A DNA stretch of 55,405 nt from an uncultured Scytonema sp. (GCA_937873135.1 CALMVQ010000092.1:1-55405); one strand, 5' to 3'; counted from the stretch's first letter, positions 1 to 9,110 are shown. The notes: generated from the letters alone by a model not told the origin. Program-made: numbers and translations.

Positions 1-61
1 ACAATAGTTTCAGGCTATCTTGCCCCTGGTGACAGCTTCGCTAGATCCGCCCCAAGTCGTA

Positions 62-1270
62 CTATAACCCCTCAACAAAAAAATCAAACAGATGATGCGC
101 CATTTGTAATTTAGAACAAGGGGCAATTTCTACCTGACGACCTTGCTTATCTAAGAATATCGCTTTATTATTATCACTGCCAAAACCACTATCGGGTTCA
201 TCTATAGGATTAGCAACGATCGCATCCAAGTTCTTGCGATCTAATTTCTCTCTAGCTGGCGTCACAATATCTCCTGTTTGTGCGGCAAACCCGATCAACT
301 TTTGATGAGGTTGTTTGCGACTTGCCAATTCCGCGATGATATCTGGTACGGGTTCTAGAGGTAAGGTTTCAGGAAGCGATCGCTTTGCCAACTTTTGTTG
401 ACTGTACTCTCGCGGCTTCACATCGGCGACTGCTGCGGACATGACGATCACCTCAGCATTCGGTAAATACTCTAACATATATGAGCGCATTTCCTCAGCA
501 CTCACAACCGGAATTGCTTGTACGCCCAAGGGTACATCCCAACTTGCCGGGGCATGTACCAATGTAACACTTGCTCCGCGATGGAGTGCCGCTAATGCTA
601 AAGCCAACCCCATTTTCCCTGTAGAAGGATTGCCAATAAATCTAACTGGATCGAGATGTTCTCGCGTTCCTCCTGCACTAATTAAAACTCGCTTGCCTGC
701 TAAATCTCTTTTACCTGAGGTGTGTAACAAAGATTGCACGTATGCCACAATCTCTGGAGGTTCTGCCATTCTCCCTGCACCGACGCGATCGCAAGCCAAT
801 AAACCTGATGCCGTTCCTATACCATAAAATCTACTATCTGTCAACAATTGTCGCCAATTTCTTTGCACCGCGACTTGTTCCCACATATCACTATTCATCG
901 CAGGTGCTAACAATACGGGAATGTGAGAAGCTAACACAGTATTTGTCAACAAATTATCAGCCATTCCACAGGCTAACTTTGCTAATGTATTCGCGGTTAA
1001 AGGCGCAATTAAAAATACATCTGCCCATTCACCTAAATCAATATGCAAAGGACGTGAGTGAATTGGTTGCCAGAAACTTTCGTCTGTATAAGCCGGATGG
1101 CGAGACAGAGTGGCAAAAGTTAGAGGAGTGATAAATTCTTGTGCCGAATGGGTAAGAATAACTCTAACTTCCACTCCAGTTTTAAATAGTGTGGATACAA
1201 CCTCACAAACTTTATAGGCGGCAATACCGCCGCCTATACCAACAAGAACCCTCTTCAAATTTGGAGCCAT
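62..1270 (-). CDS. coaBC: Bifunctional phosphopantothenoylcysteine decarboxylase / phosphopantothenate-cysteine ligase
   Basis: Two consecutive steps of coenzyme A biosynthesis in the cytosol: CTP-dependent joining of cysteine to 4'-phosphopantothenate, then FMN-dependent decarboxylation to 4'-phosphopantetheine. The N-terminal flavoprotein half shows the GGGIAAYK loop (residues 13-20), a histidine at about 76 in HIDLGEWAD that fits the catalytic His, and the PAMNSDMW substrate signature (123-130). The ligase half starts near residue 190 with [15 protein letters not shown], followed by NPSTGKMG and the AAVADVKP motif. At 402 residues it has the usual full length for the fused enzyme. It is followed at 115 bp upstream by the DUF2555-like gene on the same strand. 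Nothing in the sequence suggests damage. Assignment is firm. Confidence 0.97.
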   Translation of the reverse strand: MAPNLKRVLVGIGGGIAAYKVCEVVSTLFKTGVEVRVILTHSAQEFITPLTFATLSRHPAYTDESFWQPIHSRPLHIDLGEWADVFLIAPLTANTLAKLACGMADNLLTNTVLASHIPVLLAPAMNSDMWEQVAVQRNWRQLLTDSRFYGIGTASGLLACDRVGAGRMAEPPEIVAYVQSLLHTSGKRDLAGKRVLISAGGTREHLDPVRFIGNPSTGKMGLALALAALHRGASVTLVHAPASWDVPLGVQAIPVVSAEEMRSYMLEYLPNAEVIVMSAAVADVKPREYSQQKLAKRSLPETLPLEPVPDIIAELASRKQPHQKLIGFAAQTGDIVTPAREKLDRKNLDAIVANPIDEPDSGFGSDNNKAIFLDKQGRQVEIAPCSKLQMAHHLFDFFVEGL

Positions 1271-1385
1271 GGATTTTGGATTTTAGATTAGACATATAAA
1301 AAAATGTTAGTTGCTGGTCGTTATTTTTCAAAAGTACCACTAACAACTAATCACTAACGACTAATCTCTTCCCAATCCATTATCT

Positions 1386-1598
1386 TTACGCTTCATCATA
1401 GGGTTCCAAATCTAAAAGATGGATGTATGATTCGACTAATTCAGGACGCTGAAAAGCGATCGCACGAAGTAAATGCCAATCATTCAAACCTTCAAAAGCA
1501 TTGCTGTAATTATCTTGCTCCAAACGTGTAGCTAAATTTTCCACATCTTGTGGAGTTATGGCAGCAATTTCTTTTCTGGAAATAGTTAGAGTTTTCAT
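1386..1598 (-). CDS. Small cyanobacterial protein, DUF2555-like
   Basis: A 70-residue soluble, acidic protein (MKTLTISRKEIAAIT start, ending LEPYDEA) without signal peptide or membrane segment. I recognise it as resembling the DUF2555 family, which is restricted to cyanobacteria and has no known biochemical role. The start chosen is the ATG at 1598, because a GGAGGGG Shine-Dalgarno stretch lies about 10 bases before it. A longer reading frame from 1631 would place that ribosome binding site inside the gene. It precedes coaBC on the same strand and may be cotranscribed with it (115-bp gap). Function unknown; the family name is from memory. Confidence 0.75.
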   Translation of the reverse strand: MKTLTISRKEIAAITPQDVENLATRLEQDNYSNAFEGLNDWHLLRAIAFQRPELVESYIHLLDLEPYDEA

Positions 1599-1752
1599 TC
1601 TGCTCGCCCCTCCGTTAAGCAACAGTCGCATTCAGCATGGATGAAGTTGCGTCTGCCGCAACCACCCAATATATATTACTCATTTAAAGGCGATAATTTC
1701 GTGAAAATAGTCATGATTTTCACCGAAATTTGTGAAACTTTCGTGATCAATA

Positions 1753-2391
1753 CTAATTGATCGTATTCACCACAAAATTGCGTAGCAATTCTAGCATCTC
1801 CGGACTAATTTCATGACCCATATTAAATTCTTGGTACTGCACTGTCACTCCTAGCGACTCTAAAGCTTTGCAAGCCGCGAGTGCAGATTGCAATGGCACA
1901 ATTGTATCTTGTCTACCATGAGTAATTAAAACTGGAGGTAGAGATGTTGCATCCAATGTTTCTACATTATTAAGGGCACCAGGATGTAAATACCCACTCA
2001 TACAAACTAAAGCTGCCATAGGTAGCTTTAATCCTACATCCAAAGTCATTGCCCCGCCTTGAGAGAACCCACTTAAAATTGTCCGTGACAAAGGGACTCC
2101 AGTAATACTTTCCAAAGAGTACATCCACTCTGTGAGTACTTCTCTACTTTCTGTTAAACCTTGATACATATTCTCCATATTCAGATTGTACCAAGCCCTT
2201 CCTGCTCCTGTCTGAGAATAAGAATAAGGAAAAGGTGCATTAGGAAACACAAACTGATACGCGGGCAGATTCAACAAGGGCAATAAAGATGCTACATCCT
2301 GAGCATTTGCACCCCAACCGTGTAAAATCACGATTAAACCGAGTGGGGAAAGCCCTGTACTTGGTGGTACCGTAATAAATTCTAGTGACAT
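1753..2391 (-). CDS. Alpha/beta-hydrolase serine esterase (phospholipase/carboxylesterase family)
   Basis: A 212-residue enzyme of the small carboxylesterase/lysophospholipase family, expected to hydrolyse ester bonds of acyl or lipid substrates in the cytosol. Visible features are the oxyanion-hole HGWG (24-27), the nucleophile elbow GFSQGG with Ser110, Asp162 in THGRQDTIVP and His193 in NMGHEIS, which together make a complete catalytic triad in the right order. There is no signal peptide. Its ATG shares one base with the stop of the upstream 85-residue gene (TAATG, positions 2389-2393), so the two are translationally coupled. The substrate is not predictable from sequence. Confidence 0.9.
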   Translation of the reverse strand: MSLEFITVPPSTGLSPLGLIVILHGWGANAQDVASLLPLLNLPAYQFVFPNAPFPYSYSQTGAGRAWYNLNMENMYQGLTESREVLTEWMYSLESITGVPLSRTILSGFSQGGAMTLDVGLKLPMAALVCMSGYLHPGALNNVETLDATSLPPVLITHGRQDTIVPLQSALAACKALESLGVTVQYQEFNMGHEISPEMLELLRNFVVNTIN

Positions 2392-2648
2392 TACAGTTCT
2401 GATGCTGTATCAGGTGCCACAACTTCCCCACGCCCCAAATCCAGTAACATATCTTGATCTGTCACCAGTTCGTTGAGTTCTTTAACTTGCAAGTTCATCT
2501 CCGTACAAGCTTGCCGCAATTCTCGAGCAAAGGTGTTGAGATCTTCACCATAGCCACATAGATATGCAGCTGTTTCAATTCCTTGCTTGGCATTCGCTCT
2601 TGCACAATCTACTAATTCGGTGCCTTTTAATGGTGTTGTGGATGCCAT
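2391..2648 (-). CDS. Small conserved-looking hypothetical protein coupled to the esterase
   Basis: An 85-residue soluble protein that I do not recognise. It is mostly helical in appearance, with two cysteines (in LVDCARANAK and RQACTEM) and an acidic tail (VAPDTASEL). No membrane segment or known motif is seen. Its TAA stop overlaps the ATG of the following esterase by one base, a strong sign that the two are one operon and work together. Directly before the start are three perfect 10-bp repeats (2658-2687). No clear Shine-Dalgarno sequence precedes the ATG at 2648. Confidence 0.72.
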   Translation of the reverse strand: MASTTPLKGTELVDCARANAKQGIETAAYLCGYGEDLNTFARELRQACTEMNLQVKELNELVTDQDMLLDLGRGEVVAPDTASEL

Positions 2649-2657
2649 AGCTACTTT

Positions 2658-2687
2658 TGTTATCTATTGTTATCTATTGTTATCTAT
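2658..2687. repeat. Three perfect 10-bp tandem repeats in a 5' leader
   Basis: The unit tgttatctat is present three times without a mismatch, ending 10 bases before the start codon of the 85-residue gene. It could be a short tandem repeat or a binding site array. The position inside the presumed leader means copy number could affect expression. Confidence 0.85.
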
Positions 2688-2888
2688 TTTATTCATTGTC
2701 AGATTATCAACTACAAAGTGATGACTCATCCTTCCAATGGTGGAGTTTGGGAAGGAGGGACAGAGGAGGGGATTCATGATCTGGTACGTTAGTTTTCCAT
2801 CAGATCTGATTGAGAGAGATTTTTGTCACTTCAATAAAATCTAGAACGGAAGAAATTACTCATTCTTTCCCCCTCTCCCTCTCTGTTC

Positions 2889-4169
2889 TTAGGCGCTGAT
2901 TGTTGGTTGGTACAGCAAATTTTGAGTTGCCACCATTCCTGCAACCAAACGATCCATCTCCTCTTCGGTATGGAGGGCATTAACAGTAATCCGAATTCTC
3001 GGTTTGGCAATAAACCAAATTGGAGATACCCAAATACCGTGATCTTTCATAAGTTGTCTGGCAAAAATCTTGGGATTAATGTCTGAGGGTACAAGAACCG
3101 GGACAACATTCGTTTCGCCAAGTGCCATAAAACCACGTTCCAGCAAGCGAGATCGCAAGTAGCGAGTATTCTCCTGAAGTTTTTTCACTCGTTCTGGGAA
3201 TTGGCGAACCTGACGGATACTTTCTAAAGCAGCAGCAGTTGTGGGTGGCGGTAAAGAAATTGTGCCAATTGAAGTCGGAGAAACATTTAAAAGTGGTTTC
3301 AACTCAGCAACATGGCTGCTGATCGCGGCTCCAGCTGAGGCGGCAAACTTAGAGAAAGTTGTCATAATCAGAGGCATCGTACCCTGATCAATTGCTTGCT
3401 GCGGCAGAAGATTAAAATGTTCGTATATTCCTCTTCCAGTAGCACCAATTGAACCACTGGCATGAGCTTCATCCATAACGAGTACGCTGCCTTCGTAATT
3501 TTGCAGGGCACGAAGCATATCTGGCAGGGGTGCAATGTCACCATCCATTGAAAATACGGCATCAGAGACAACCATAATTCGCTCATCGGCTCGTGCATAC
3601 CGATAGAGTTTGCGAGTTAAATCCTCTACATCGCAATGGCGATAAGCTTTAACTCGCACGCGGGGACTGTGGCTAAACACTTTCCCGGAACGAGTCCCAG
3701 CATTGACGAGGGCTGAGACAATACAGCCATGATTGAGGACATCCGTGAGAATTAAAGTTTCTCTCGTGTTCTGAAATCCCGGTACTGGAATTGCCAAGTG
3801 GCAGAAAGCATCCATCAAAGCTTGCATTGCCATCCAAGCGTTTAAGAAAAGCTGCGTGTAGGGCAGATGCTTAAACGCCGAAATCTCCTCCTCTAGTTGT
3901 CTATGTAAGTCAATGCGACCACTCAAGACTGAGGCAGAACTGTTAGATGTTCCGTACCGCATAATAGCATTGATAGCAGCTTGCTTGACGGCTTCTTCTT
4001 GAACTAGCCCTAAGACATCATTCGTGCAGAAGGTAAGAACCGTTTGACGCTCACCCGTCACCGATTCTTCTATCTCGACTAAATTCCCCTGTTTTTGATG
4101 ACAAATATACTCGTCTGGATCAAGCCAGCTCTCATACCAGCGCTGCACGTATTCTTTGATAATTTCCAC
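2889..4169 (-). CDS. PLP-dependent aminotransferase-fold enzyme of the alpha-oxoamine synthase family
   Basis: Family members condense an acyl-CoA or acyl-ACP thioester with an amino acid and release CO2 (KBL, BioF, ALAS, serine palmitoyltransferase). Visible motifs are LNHGC with His147 stacking over the cofactor, FSMDGD (206-211), DEAHASG (233-239) holding the pyridine nitrogen, and TTFSK with Lys274 as the Schiff-base lysine. The 426-residue length is normal. Start is GTG at 4169, with AGGAG seven bases upstream. It is clearly diverged from BioF, and no biotin gene is nearby. The next gene upstream is a Rieske oxygenase, and a divergent exporter pair follows, which points to a dedicated secondary pathway. 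The combination of an oxoamine-synthase domain with Rieske oxygenases resembles the logic of the saxitoxin pathway (SxtA4, SxtT/H), but orthology is not claimed. Substrates unknown. Confidence 0.88.
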   Translation of the reverse strand: MEIIKEYVQRWYESWLDPDEYICHQKQGNLVEIEESVTGERQTVLTFCTNDVLGLVQEEAVKQAAINAIMRYGTSNSSASVLSGRIDLHRQLEEEISAFKHLPYTQLFLNAWMAMQALMDAFCHLAIPVPGFQNTRETLILTDVLNHGCIVSALVNAGTRSGKVFSHSPRVRVKAYRHCDVEDLTRKLYRYARADERIMVVSDAVFSMDGDIAPLPDMLRALQNYEGSVLVMDEAHASGSIGATGRGIYEHFNLLPQQAIDQGTMPLIMTTFSKFAASAGAAISSHVAELKPLLNVSPTSIGTISLPPPTTAAALESIRQVRQFPERVKKLQENTRYLRSRLLERGFMALGETNVVPVLVPSDINPKIFARQLMKDHGIWVSPIWFIAKPRIRITVNALHTEEEMDRLVAGMVATQNLLYQPTISA

Positions 4170-4483
4170 AAGTTTACTCCTGTTGGCTGCTTCCAGATGG
4201 CCTATCGCCTCTGCCTCGACAATATATTTTCGCGGGTTCTGTATTTGTCATCTCGGTTTAACAAAAAACTCCCTGTCGAAAAAAGCTAATAGTATTTATT
4301 AAGGCATTAAATGGGCTATTCTGTGAGCCTAGATATTTAGTTAAATCCTGATAAAGGTTGTGCAATGACTTGGTTATAAGAGCCGCTAGTACAATTGGCT
4401 TCATCTGATTGGTTTTTGTTTAGTTAGATTCAGTTTGAAAGTAGGCGATCGCCAACAGAGTTATAGACAGAATTTTCTAAGTC
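4170..4483. other. Intergenic region between the PLP enzyme and the Rieske gene
   Basis: 314 bp with no convincing open frame. It contains one HIP1 site near 4446 and a purine/pyrimidine mix without an obvious hairpin terminator. The gap is large enough for the PLP enzyme to have its own promoter, but no good -35/-10 pair was identified. Confidence 0.5.
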
Positions 4484-5557
4484 TTAGTTTCCATTGGTTT
4501 GTGATTGCTTAGATTGTTGCACGAATTGTTCGTACTGCCGAATCACCAGTCGTTGGATGGCAATAATTGCTGGGTTGATTTCGACATAACGCCTTTGGGG
4601 ATTAGTGAGATAGGTTTGCTGTTCGCTCTCCATCATTTCAATATCTTGGGCTAAAAATCTCAGCAATACGAAACGCTGGAGGATGACTCGCAGCAGTGGC
4701 TGCAACAACTTAAGCAACTGTTTGGGAAGACGGACTTTGAAAAAGAAGAAAGCAACAGAATGAGTTTCCCTCGGTCCCACAGGTAGCCGCATCAGGTAGA
4801 GAGTTGAAATTCCCTGTAAAGAACTGTAAAAATGAGGGTAGCGGTACTCGGTGGTGACCGATAAAGTCGTGACTTTGTCTGCCCGTTCGCTCAACCCCAA
4901 AAACTTCGCCATCCGACCTTTGTAGGATACCTGATACTCAGTGCGGATTGACGATTCCGTCTCTTTTAAGCTGATGAGTGCTGGAGCGAACCAACCCTGC
5001 AAATTTTCGTGCAGAAAACCATGAAACACGTCTATGGAGTTTTCGTTGCAGATACTAAAGTGTGCTTTCATCTTGGCAGGGACAGGAACTCTAAACCACT
5101 CGGGATCGTCAAATTCTTTTATATCAGGTGGTTGACAAACTGCTGCCAATGTGGGGTTTCCAGGGAAAATCCAAATCAAATCGTATTTTTCCTGAATTGG
5201 ATAACTGCGGACTTGAGCGCGAGGAAGTTTTTGTTCTGGAGAAAGGTAAGGAATGCCAACACAATCACCTTCGTTATTAAATTCCCAACCATGATAAGCA
5301 CAAGCCAGATTACACCCTTGTACTTTACCTTTGTGCAATGCTACGCCTTTGTGAGGGCAAATATCCTCCAAGGCGTGCAGACAGCCGTTAACATCACGGT
5401 AAACTGCGATCGGCTGTTGCCAAATCATCACGGGTTTGATCTCACCAACTTTGACTTGGTTTGCCCAACTTACCGCATACCAGTAATTCGGATTAATGCC
5501 AACCTCACGGACATGATTCTGAACCGTCTGGCTCTTCAGGGTAGTGGCTAGTTCCAT
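4484..5557 (-). CDS. Rieske 2Fe-2S aromatic-ring-hydroxylating-type oxygenase, alpha subunit
   Basis: A 357-residue non-heme iron oxygenase. The Rieske centre is complete: Cys67 and His69 in CPHKG, Cys86 and His89 in CAYHGW. The mononuclear iron site shows the bridging Asp176 with His179 and His183 in the NSIDVFHGFLHE stretch, and Asp305 in AQDIEMMESEQ fits the carboxylate ligand. It needs a ferredoxin and reductase, neither of which is encoded nearby. The hydrophobic C-terminal part (about 265-302) resembles the chlorophyllide-oxygenase/PaO-like branch used in cyanobacterial pigment and toxin chemistry. Start at 5557 is preceded by GAGGT eight bases away. It is divergent from the MFS gene and upstream of the PLP enzyme on the same strand. 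Substrate unknown. Confidence 0.9.
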   Translation of the reverse strand: MELATTLKSQTVQNHVREVGINPNYWYAVSWANQVKVGEIKPVMIWQQPIAVYRDVNGCLHALEDICPHKGVALHKGKVQGCNLACAYHGWEFNNEGDCVGIPYLSPEQKLPRAQVRSYPIQEKYDLIWIFPGNPTLAAVCQPPDIKEFDDPEWFRVPVPAKMKAHFSICNENSIDVFHGFLHENLQGWFAPALISLKETESSIRTEYQVSYKGRMAKFLGLSERADKVTTLSVTTEYRYPHFYSSLQGISTLYLMRLPVGPRETHSVAFFFFKVRLPKQLLKLLQPLLRVILQRFVLLRFLAQDIEMMESEQQTYLTNPQRRYVEINPAIIAIQRLVIRQYEQFVQQSKQSQTNGN

Positions 5558-5850
5558 TTGCTCGTACCTCTTGTGCCTGTTTCTGTTATAGTACTTAAAC
5601 TTATTGTGTTTCTGAAGTCAATTATTAAAGCATCGACAATCCTCGCCTCAAGGCAAGGGAAAGGGGACAGAGGGAACGATCCCTCATATCGATTGAAAGC
5701 TTTGAGAAACGAACGCCTTTTTTAAAGCACTTTACATCCCCGGAAAAATTTTTTTTACAAAACTCCATAAGTAAATAAAAAACCAGTTTTCCCACTGTCC
5801 CCGACTGCTGTGCCTCCTGCCTCATATACTCTACCCCCCTACCCTCATAA

Positions 5851-6999
5851 ATGTTAAGCGATCCCAAGCTTTTAGTACTGCTCTTGGCTGGCTCCCTAAC
5901 CACAATGGCCGGAGGAGTCGTTGCTCCAATTCTGCCGGAGATGGTGCAACAACTCCATTTCGATCCAGGATTAGCAGGTATCCTGGTGAGCATGCATTGC
6001 TTAACCATTGCCTTATTCAGCCCCTTGCTTGGGATCTTGGCAGACTGTGTTGGCAGGTTACGAGTGCTGCTCCCTTCACTGCTTTTCTACGCAGTGGTTG
6101 GTACGGCAGGAGCGTTTATACACAGTTTTCCGTCGGCGTTATTGATGCGGGCGTTGCTTGGTGTCGCCAGTGGTGGGATCGCCGCAGCTACTCTGGGATT
6201 GCTGGGAAGTTTGTATGAAGGAAAAGAGCGATCGCAAGCCTTAGCATTAGCCACAACGACTCTGACAATTACTGGCATTACCGATCCACTTCTCGGCGGT
6301 TGGGTTGGTGCATCTGTGTGGCAAAACACCTTCTACCTTTATGGGTTAGGGCTACCCCTGGCAATTTTAGTCGCATTCGTCTTCAGAGGAAAGCAACCAC
6401 GCTCCACAAAATCAGAGGTGAAGCCGTTAAGTAATAAATTATACGAAATTCTGAAATCTCGCAATGCATTAAAGTTGCTCTTGGCGCTCGGTCTGACTTC
6501 AGTAGCAATGTATGCTGTGGTTATTTACGCTCCGATGTATTTGAAAGCAACGATTGGAGCTGGACCTGCTTTAAATGGAATTGTACTGGCATCACGGGCG
6601 ATCGGTGCTGCTTTCATATCAGCTTTCGGAGCCAGTAAGTTAGCACACCGTTTGGGAGCAATACAAGCCACTGCTTGGGGATTTGGATTGATGGCTATCA
6701 CCTTGGCTACGATCCCTTTCCTACACGCACTTAGCTGGATTTTGCTCAGTGCGATTCTCTTCGGTGTCGGTTTTGGTATCGTTTTACCCAGTCTTTATAG
6801 CGCCCTTGCTAATCTCGCGCCTTCTCAATTAAAATCTAGCGTGCTAGCCGCAGGAATAGGGGTGGGTTTTCTCGGTCAGTTTTTGTCTCCAATTTTACTT
6901 GGACCTATCCTCAGTGCCAGTAGTTTATCAGGCGTATTTTATGCAGCAGCAGGTGTTGCCGCAGCCGCAGGACTCTTGCTATTTGCGCCAAATCCTTGA
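5851..6999 (+). CDS. MFS transporter, 12-TM drug/metabolite exporter type
   Basis: A 382-residue inner-membrane protein made of alternating hydrophobic stretches that fit 12 transmembrane helices. The N-terminus has the GGVVAPILPEM motif common in Bcr/CflA- and MdfA-like exporters. The first cytoplasmic loop carries GILADCVGRLRVL (about 59-71), the MFS motif A between helices 2 and 3. Expected role is proton-driven efflux of a small molecule. It is divergent from the Rieske gene and lies 133 bp before a HlyD/EmrA-type adaptor, so the two may form a two-part exporter. No Shine-Dalgarno is apparent before the ATG. Substrate unknown. Confidence 0.9.
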   Translation: MLSDPKLLVLLLAGSLTTMAGGVVAPILPEMVQQLHFDPGLAGILVSMHCLTIALFSPLLGILADCVGRLRVLLPSLLFYAVVGTAGAFIHSFPSALLMRALLGVASGGIAAATLGLLGSLYEGKERSQALALATTTLTITGITDPLLGGWVGASVWQNTFYLYGLGLPLAILVAFVFRGKQPRSTKSEVKPLSNKLYEILKSRNALKLLLALGLTSVAMYAVVIYAPMYLKATIGAGPALNGIVLASRAIGAAFISAFGASKLAHRLGAIQATAWGFGLMAITLATIPFLHALSWILLSAILFGVGFGIVLPSLYSALANLAPSQLKSSVLAAGIGVGFLGQFLSPILLGPILSASSLSGVFYAAAGVAAAAGLLLFAPNP

Positions 7000-7132
7000 A
7001 GAAGGGAACAGTTTATACAATAAGAGCATCAATCAAAGCGATTGGGGAAAGAAATTTAGGGACTTGCATCCATTGTTGTATGTTTTTGAAAGAGCGAATT
7101 TTGAATTTTGAATGAGCGAGCGAGGGTCATTG

Positions 7133-8212
7133 ATGATTTTTAATAACGAAAGTCGTGCTATAGAACGCCTAGATTCTTCACAACCAACTCCAAACGGTAC
7201 CGGATTGGAGTCACAAAAAACTTCAGTTTTAGAACAGACAGAAGATTCTCACAGTGATCCCAAAACAGTTATATCACCGTCTAAGCGTCATTTGCTACCC
7301 AAGGTGATTTTAGGAGTTTTGTTAGGCTCGGGAGCGATCGCTGCCGGAACTTACGCCTATAGATCGTCGCAGCATACCCACCAGTATGCTACGAAGTCTC
7401 AGGAAACCGATAATGCCTATGTTACTGCAAATATTCAACCAGTTACTTCCCCCATCTCCGGAATAGTCACCGAAGTTGCCGTCAATGATAACCAGGAGGT
7501 GTCTCCAGGGAGGGTGTTGGTAAAGCTTGACAGTAGTGACGCTCAAGTCTCTCTGGCGCAGGCAAAAGCATCTCTAGAATTAGCTAAGCAGCAAGCAGCA
7601 TTGGCACGGGAAAAAACTGTTATAATTAATACAGATGCAGCGAAACCAGCTTTCGCAAACAAGAATAACCAAGCAAAACAGCCTGCTAATAGAGATAAAA
7701 TATTACAGGCGCAAACTATCAATCGGCAACAGTATAAAACGGCGCTGGCTGTAGTCGCTCAAAAGCAGGCGGATCTCAAAAAAGCTGAACTTCAACTCTC
7801 TTACAGCAAAATCACTGCGCTAATTCCTGGAAAAATCGGTAACAAAAATGTCTCTGTAGGGCAACGGGTAGAACCAGGACAAACTTTAATTACAGTAGTG
7901 CAACCCAGTCCTTGGATCGTTGCCAACTTTAAAGAAACTCAGTTAGAAAAAATACAGCCAGGGCAAAAGGTGGTAATTAAAATGGCTGCCTTCCCCACTC
8001 GTCAGTTTCTAGGCAAGGTAGAGAGTATGTCCCCTACTTCTTTTGGTAAGGTTGCTCTACTCCCACAAGATAATACTACAGGTAATTCTACTAAAACGGT
8101 GGATGTGCCACGTATTCCTGTCAAGATTGTTTTTGACCCTGAGAGTATTCATGGTTATGAATCTCGAATGACTCCTGGAATGTCAGCGGTTGCGGTTATA
8201 GAAACTAATTGA
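7133..8212 (+). CDS. HlyD/EmrA-family membrane fusion (periplasmic adaptor) protein
   Basis: A 359-residue adaptor that links an inner-membrane exporter to an outer-membrane channel. After a polar N-terminal tail, one membrane anchor is visible (LPKVILGVLLGSGAIAAGTY, about residues 44-63). The first lipoyl half follows (TSPISGIVTEVAVNDNQEV), then an alanine/lysine-rich coiled coil (about 135-225), the second lipoyl half (LIPGKIGNKNVSVGQRVEPG) and a beta-barrel region (VVIKMAAFPTRQFLGKVES). Start at ATG 7133 is preferred over 7112 because GAGGG lies just upstream. There is no ABC or RND partner nearby, so the adjacent MFS protein is the natural partner, as in EmrA/EmrB. An outer-membrane TolC-type protein must come from elsewhere. 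Confidence 0.9.
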   Translation: MIFNNESRAIERLDSSQPTPNGTGLESQKTSVLEQTEDSHSDPKTVISPSKRHLLPKVILGVLLGSGAIAAGTYAYRSSQHTHQYATKSQETDNAYVTANIQPVTSPISGIVTEVAVNDNQEVSPGRVLVKLDSSDAQVSLAQAKASLELAKQQAALAREKTVIINTDAAKPAFANKNNQAKQPANRDKILQAQTINRQQYKTALAVVAQKQADLKKAELQLSYSKITALIPGKIGNKNVSVGQRVEPGQTLITVVQPSPWIVANFKETQLEKIQPGQKVVIKMAAFPTRQFLGKVESMSPTSFGKVALLPQDNTTGNSTKTVDVPRIPVKIVFDPESIHGYESRMTPGMSAVAVIETN

Positions 8213-8577
8213 CAACTTAGACGGTCGCAATATACTAACGGGACAGGCATTGCATCTCTATTAATTTAGGTGCATATGGGCTTTGAAAATTATCCCACCC
8301 GATTTATTGTAGTGGAACTATGTTTGTTTGTACGCCAAAGCTGCGCTTTGTCTCCCCTCCCCGCTTGCGGGGAGGGGTTGCGGTTCTTTTCCGCATGGTT
8401 GTGCTATCGGACATGATATTACACCTATCGCTCGTGCGGCAGATACGCTAAATATATCGTTTGATGGAAGTCAACAGTAATCAATTCGTTTAAACTGTAT
8501 ACAAAGTCACAAAATAACTTAACATCTAACGAATTTTGTAAAGGTTGTTTTGTAAGTAGCAAATAAGGACAAGCAGA
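8213..8577. repeat. Intergenic region with GC hairpin and a MITE-like right end
   Basis: 365 bp without a gene. It contains a perfect hairpin CCCCTCCCCGC-tt-GCGGGGAGGGG (8354-8377) and the sequence CGGACATGATATTA (about 8410-8423). The latter matches the right inverted end of the elements at 27593-27786 and 55024-55168. A matching left end is not seen, so this is probably a decayed copy. Confidence 0.6.
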
Positions 8578-8760
8578 ATGAGTATCGAAGATAAAGCAAA
8601 AGCCGCAGCGAAAAACATTGAAGGCAAAGCCCAAGAATTACTGGGAAATATTACTGGTGACCCGAAAGATCAAATAGAGGGGAAAGCTAAGCAAGCTGAA
8701 AGTCAAGTACGTCACACCGTAGAAAATGTGAAAGATGAAGTAAGAAAAGATGTTGATTAA
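8578..8760 (+). CDS. CsbD-family stress-response protein
   Basis: A 60-residue, highly charged protein with the CsbD pattern: an IEGKAQELLGNITGDPKDQ core and a second EGKAKQAESQ repeat. CsbD-like proteins are induced by general stress in many bacteria, and their molecular function is unknown. It is soluble, without cysteine or tryptophan, and likely disordered or helical. AAGGA lies about ten bases before the ATG. A strong A/T hairpin follows the stop (8821-8847), so it is probably a single-gene transcript. Confidence 0.92.
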   Translation: MSIEDKAKAAAKNIEGKAQELLGNITGDPKDQIEGKAKQAESQVRHTVENVKDEVRKDVD

Positions 8761-8820
8761 ATTGGCTTAATAAAGTAACATGTCCTGAATAGTTAGCTAC
8801 TTGTAGCTTGGTGGTTTTCC

Positions 8821-8847
8821 CAAAAAAACTTTACTCAAGTTTTTTTG
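8821..8847 (+). terminator. Hairpin terminator after the CsbD gene
   Basis: CAAAAAAACTT (8821-8831) and AAGTTTTTTTG (8837-8847) form an 11-bp perfect stem with loop TACTC. The right arm itself provides the T run. Confidence 0.7.
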
Positions 8848-8872
8848 AGCAATCTTTGAATTTTGATGGAAC

Positions 8873-8916
8873 AAAAAGGCGATCGCACCAGAGAGATAAG
8901 TTGCGATCGCCTTTTT
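8873..8916. terminator. HIP1-based perfect hairpin, terminator-like
   Basis: AAAAAGGCGATCGCA (8873-8887) pairs without mismatch with TGCGATCGCCTTTTT (8902-8916) around a 14-base loop. A HIP1 octamer is built into both arms and T/A runs lie at both ends, so it could terminate transcription in both directions. Confidence 0.7.
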
Positions 8917-9110
8917 GAGTAAATATTGCTCTGAGTCGAAGACGTATGCGCGGCTGCGTGTGGGTGGGATAAATACTCTACTTTTTAGCTAAGTGTATGT
9001 CTACATCTACTTATGGTAATATATCGTCATCTTGTTAAAGACGTTACTTTCCAATATCAACATCAATCGAATTTAACTAAAGCTATTTTTTGACTGCACA
9101 GGAGGTCATG

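Noticed and set aside
2889-5557. Saxitoxin gene cluster
   Set aside because: Only domain-level resemblance; no PKS, amidinotransferase, carbamoyltransferase or tailoring genes of the sxt type are present.
5625-6008. A minus-strand frame antisense to the 5' end of the MFS gene
   Set aside because: Antisense to a clear coding region with normal codon use on the other strand; typical shadow frame.
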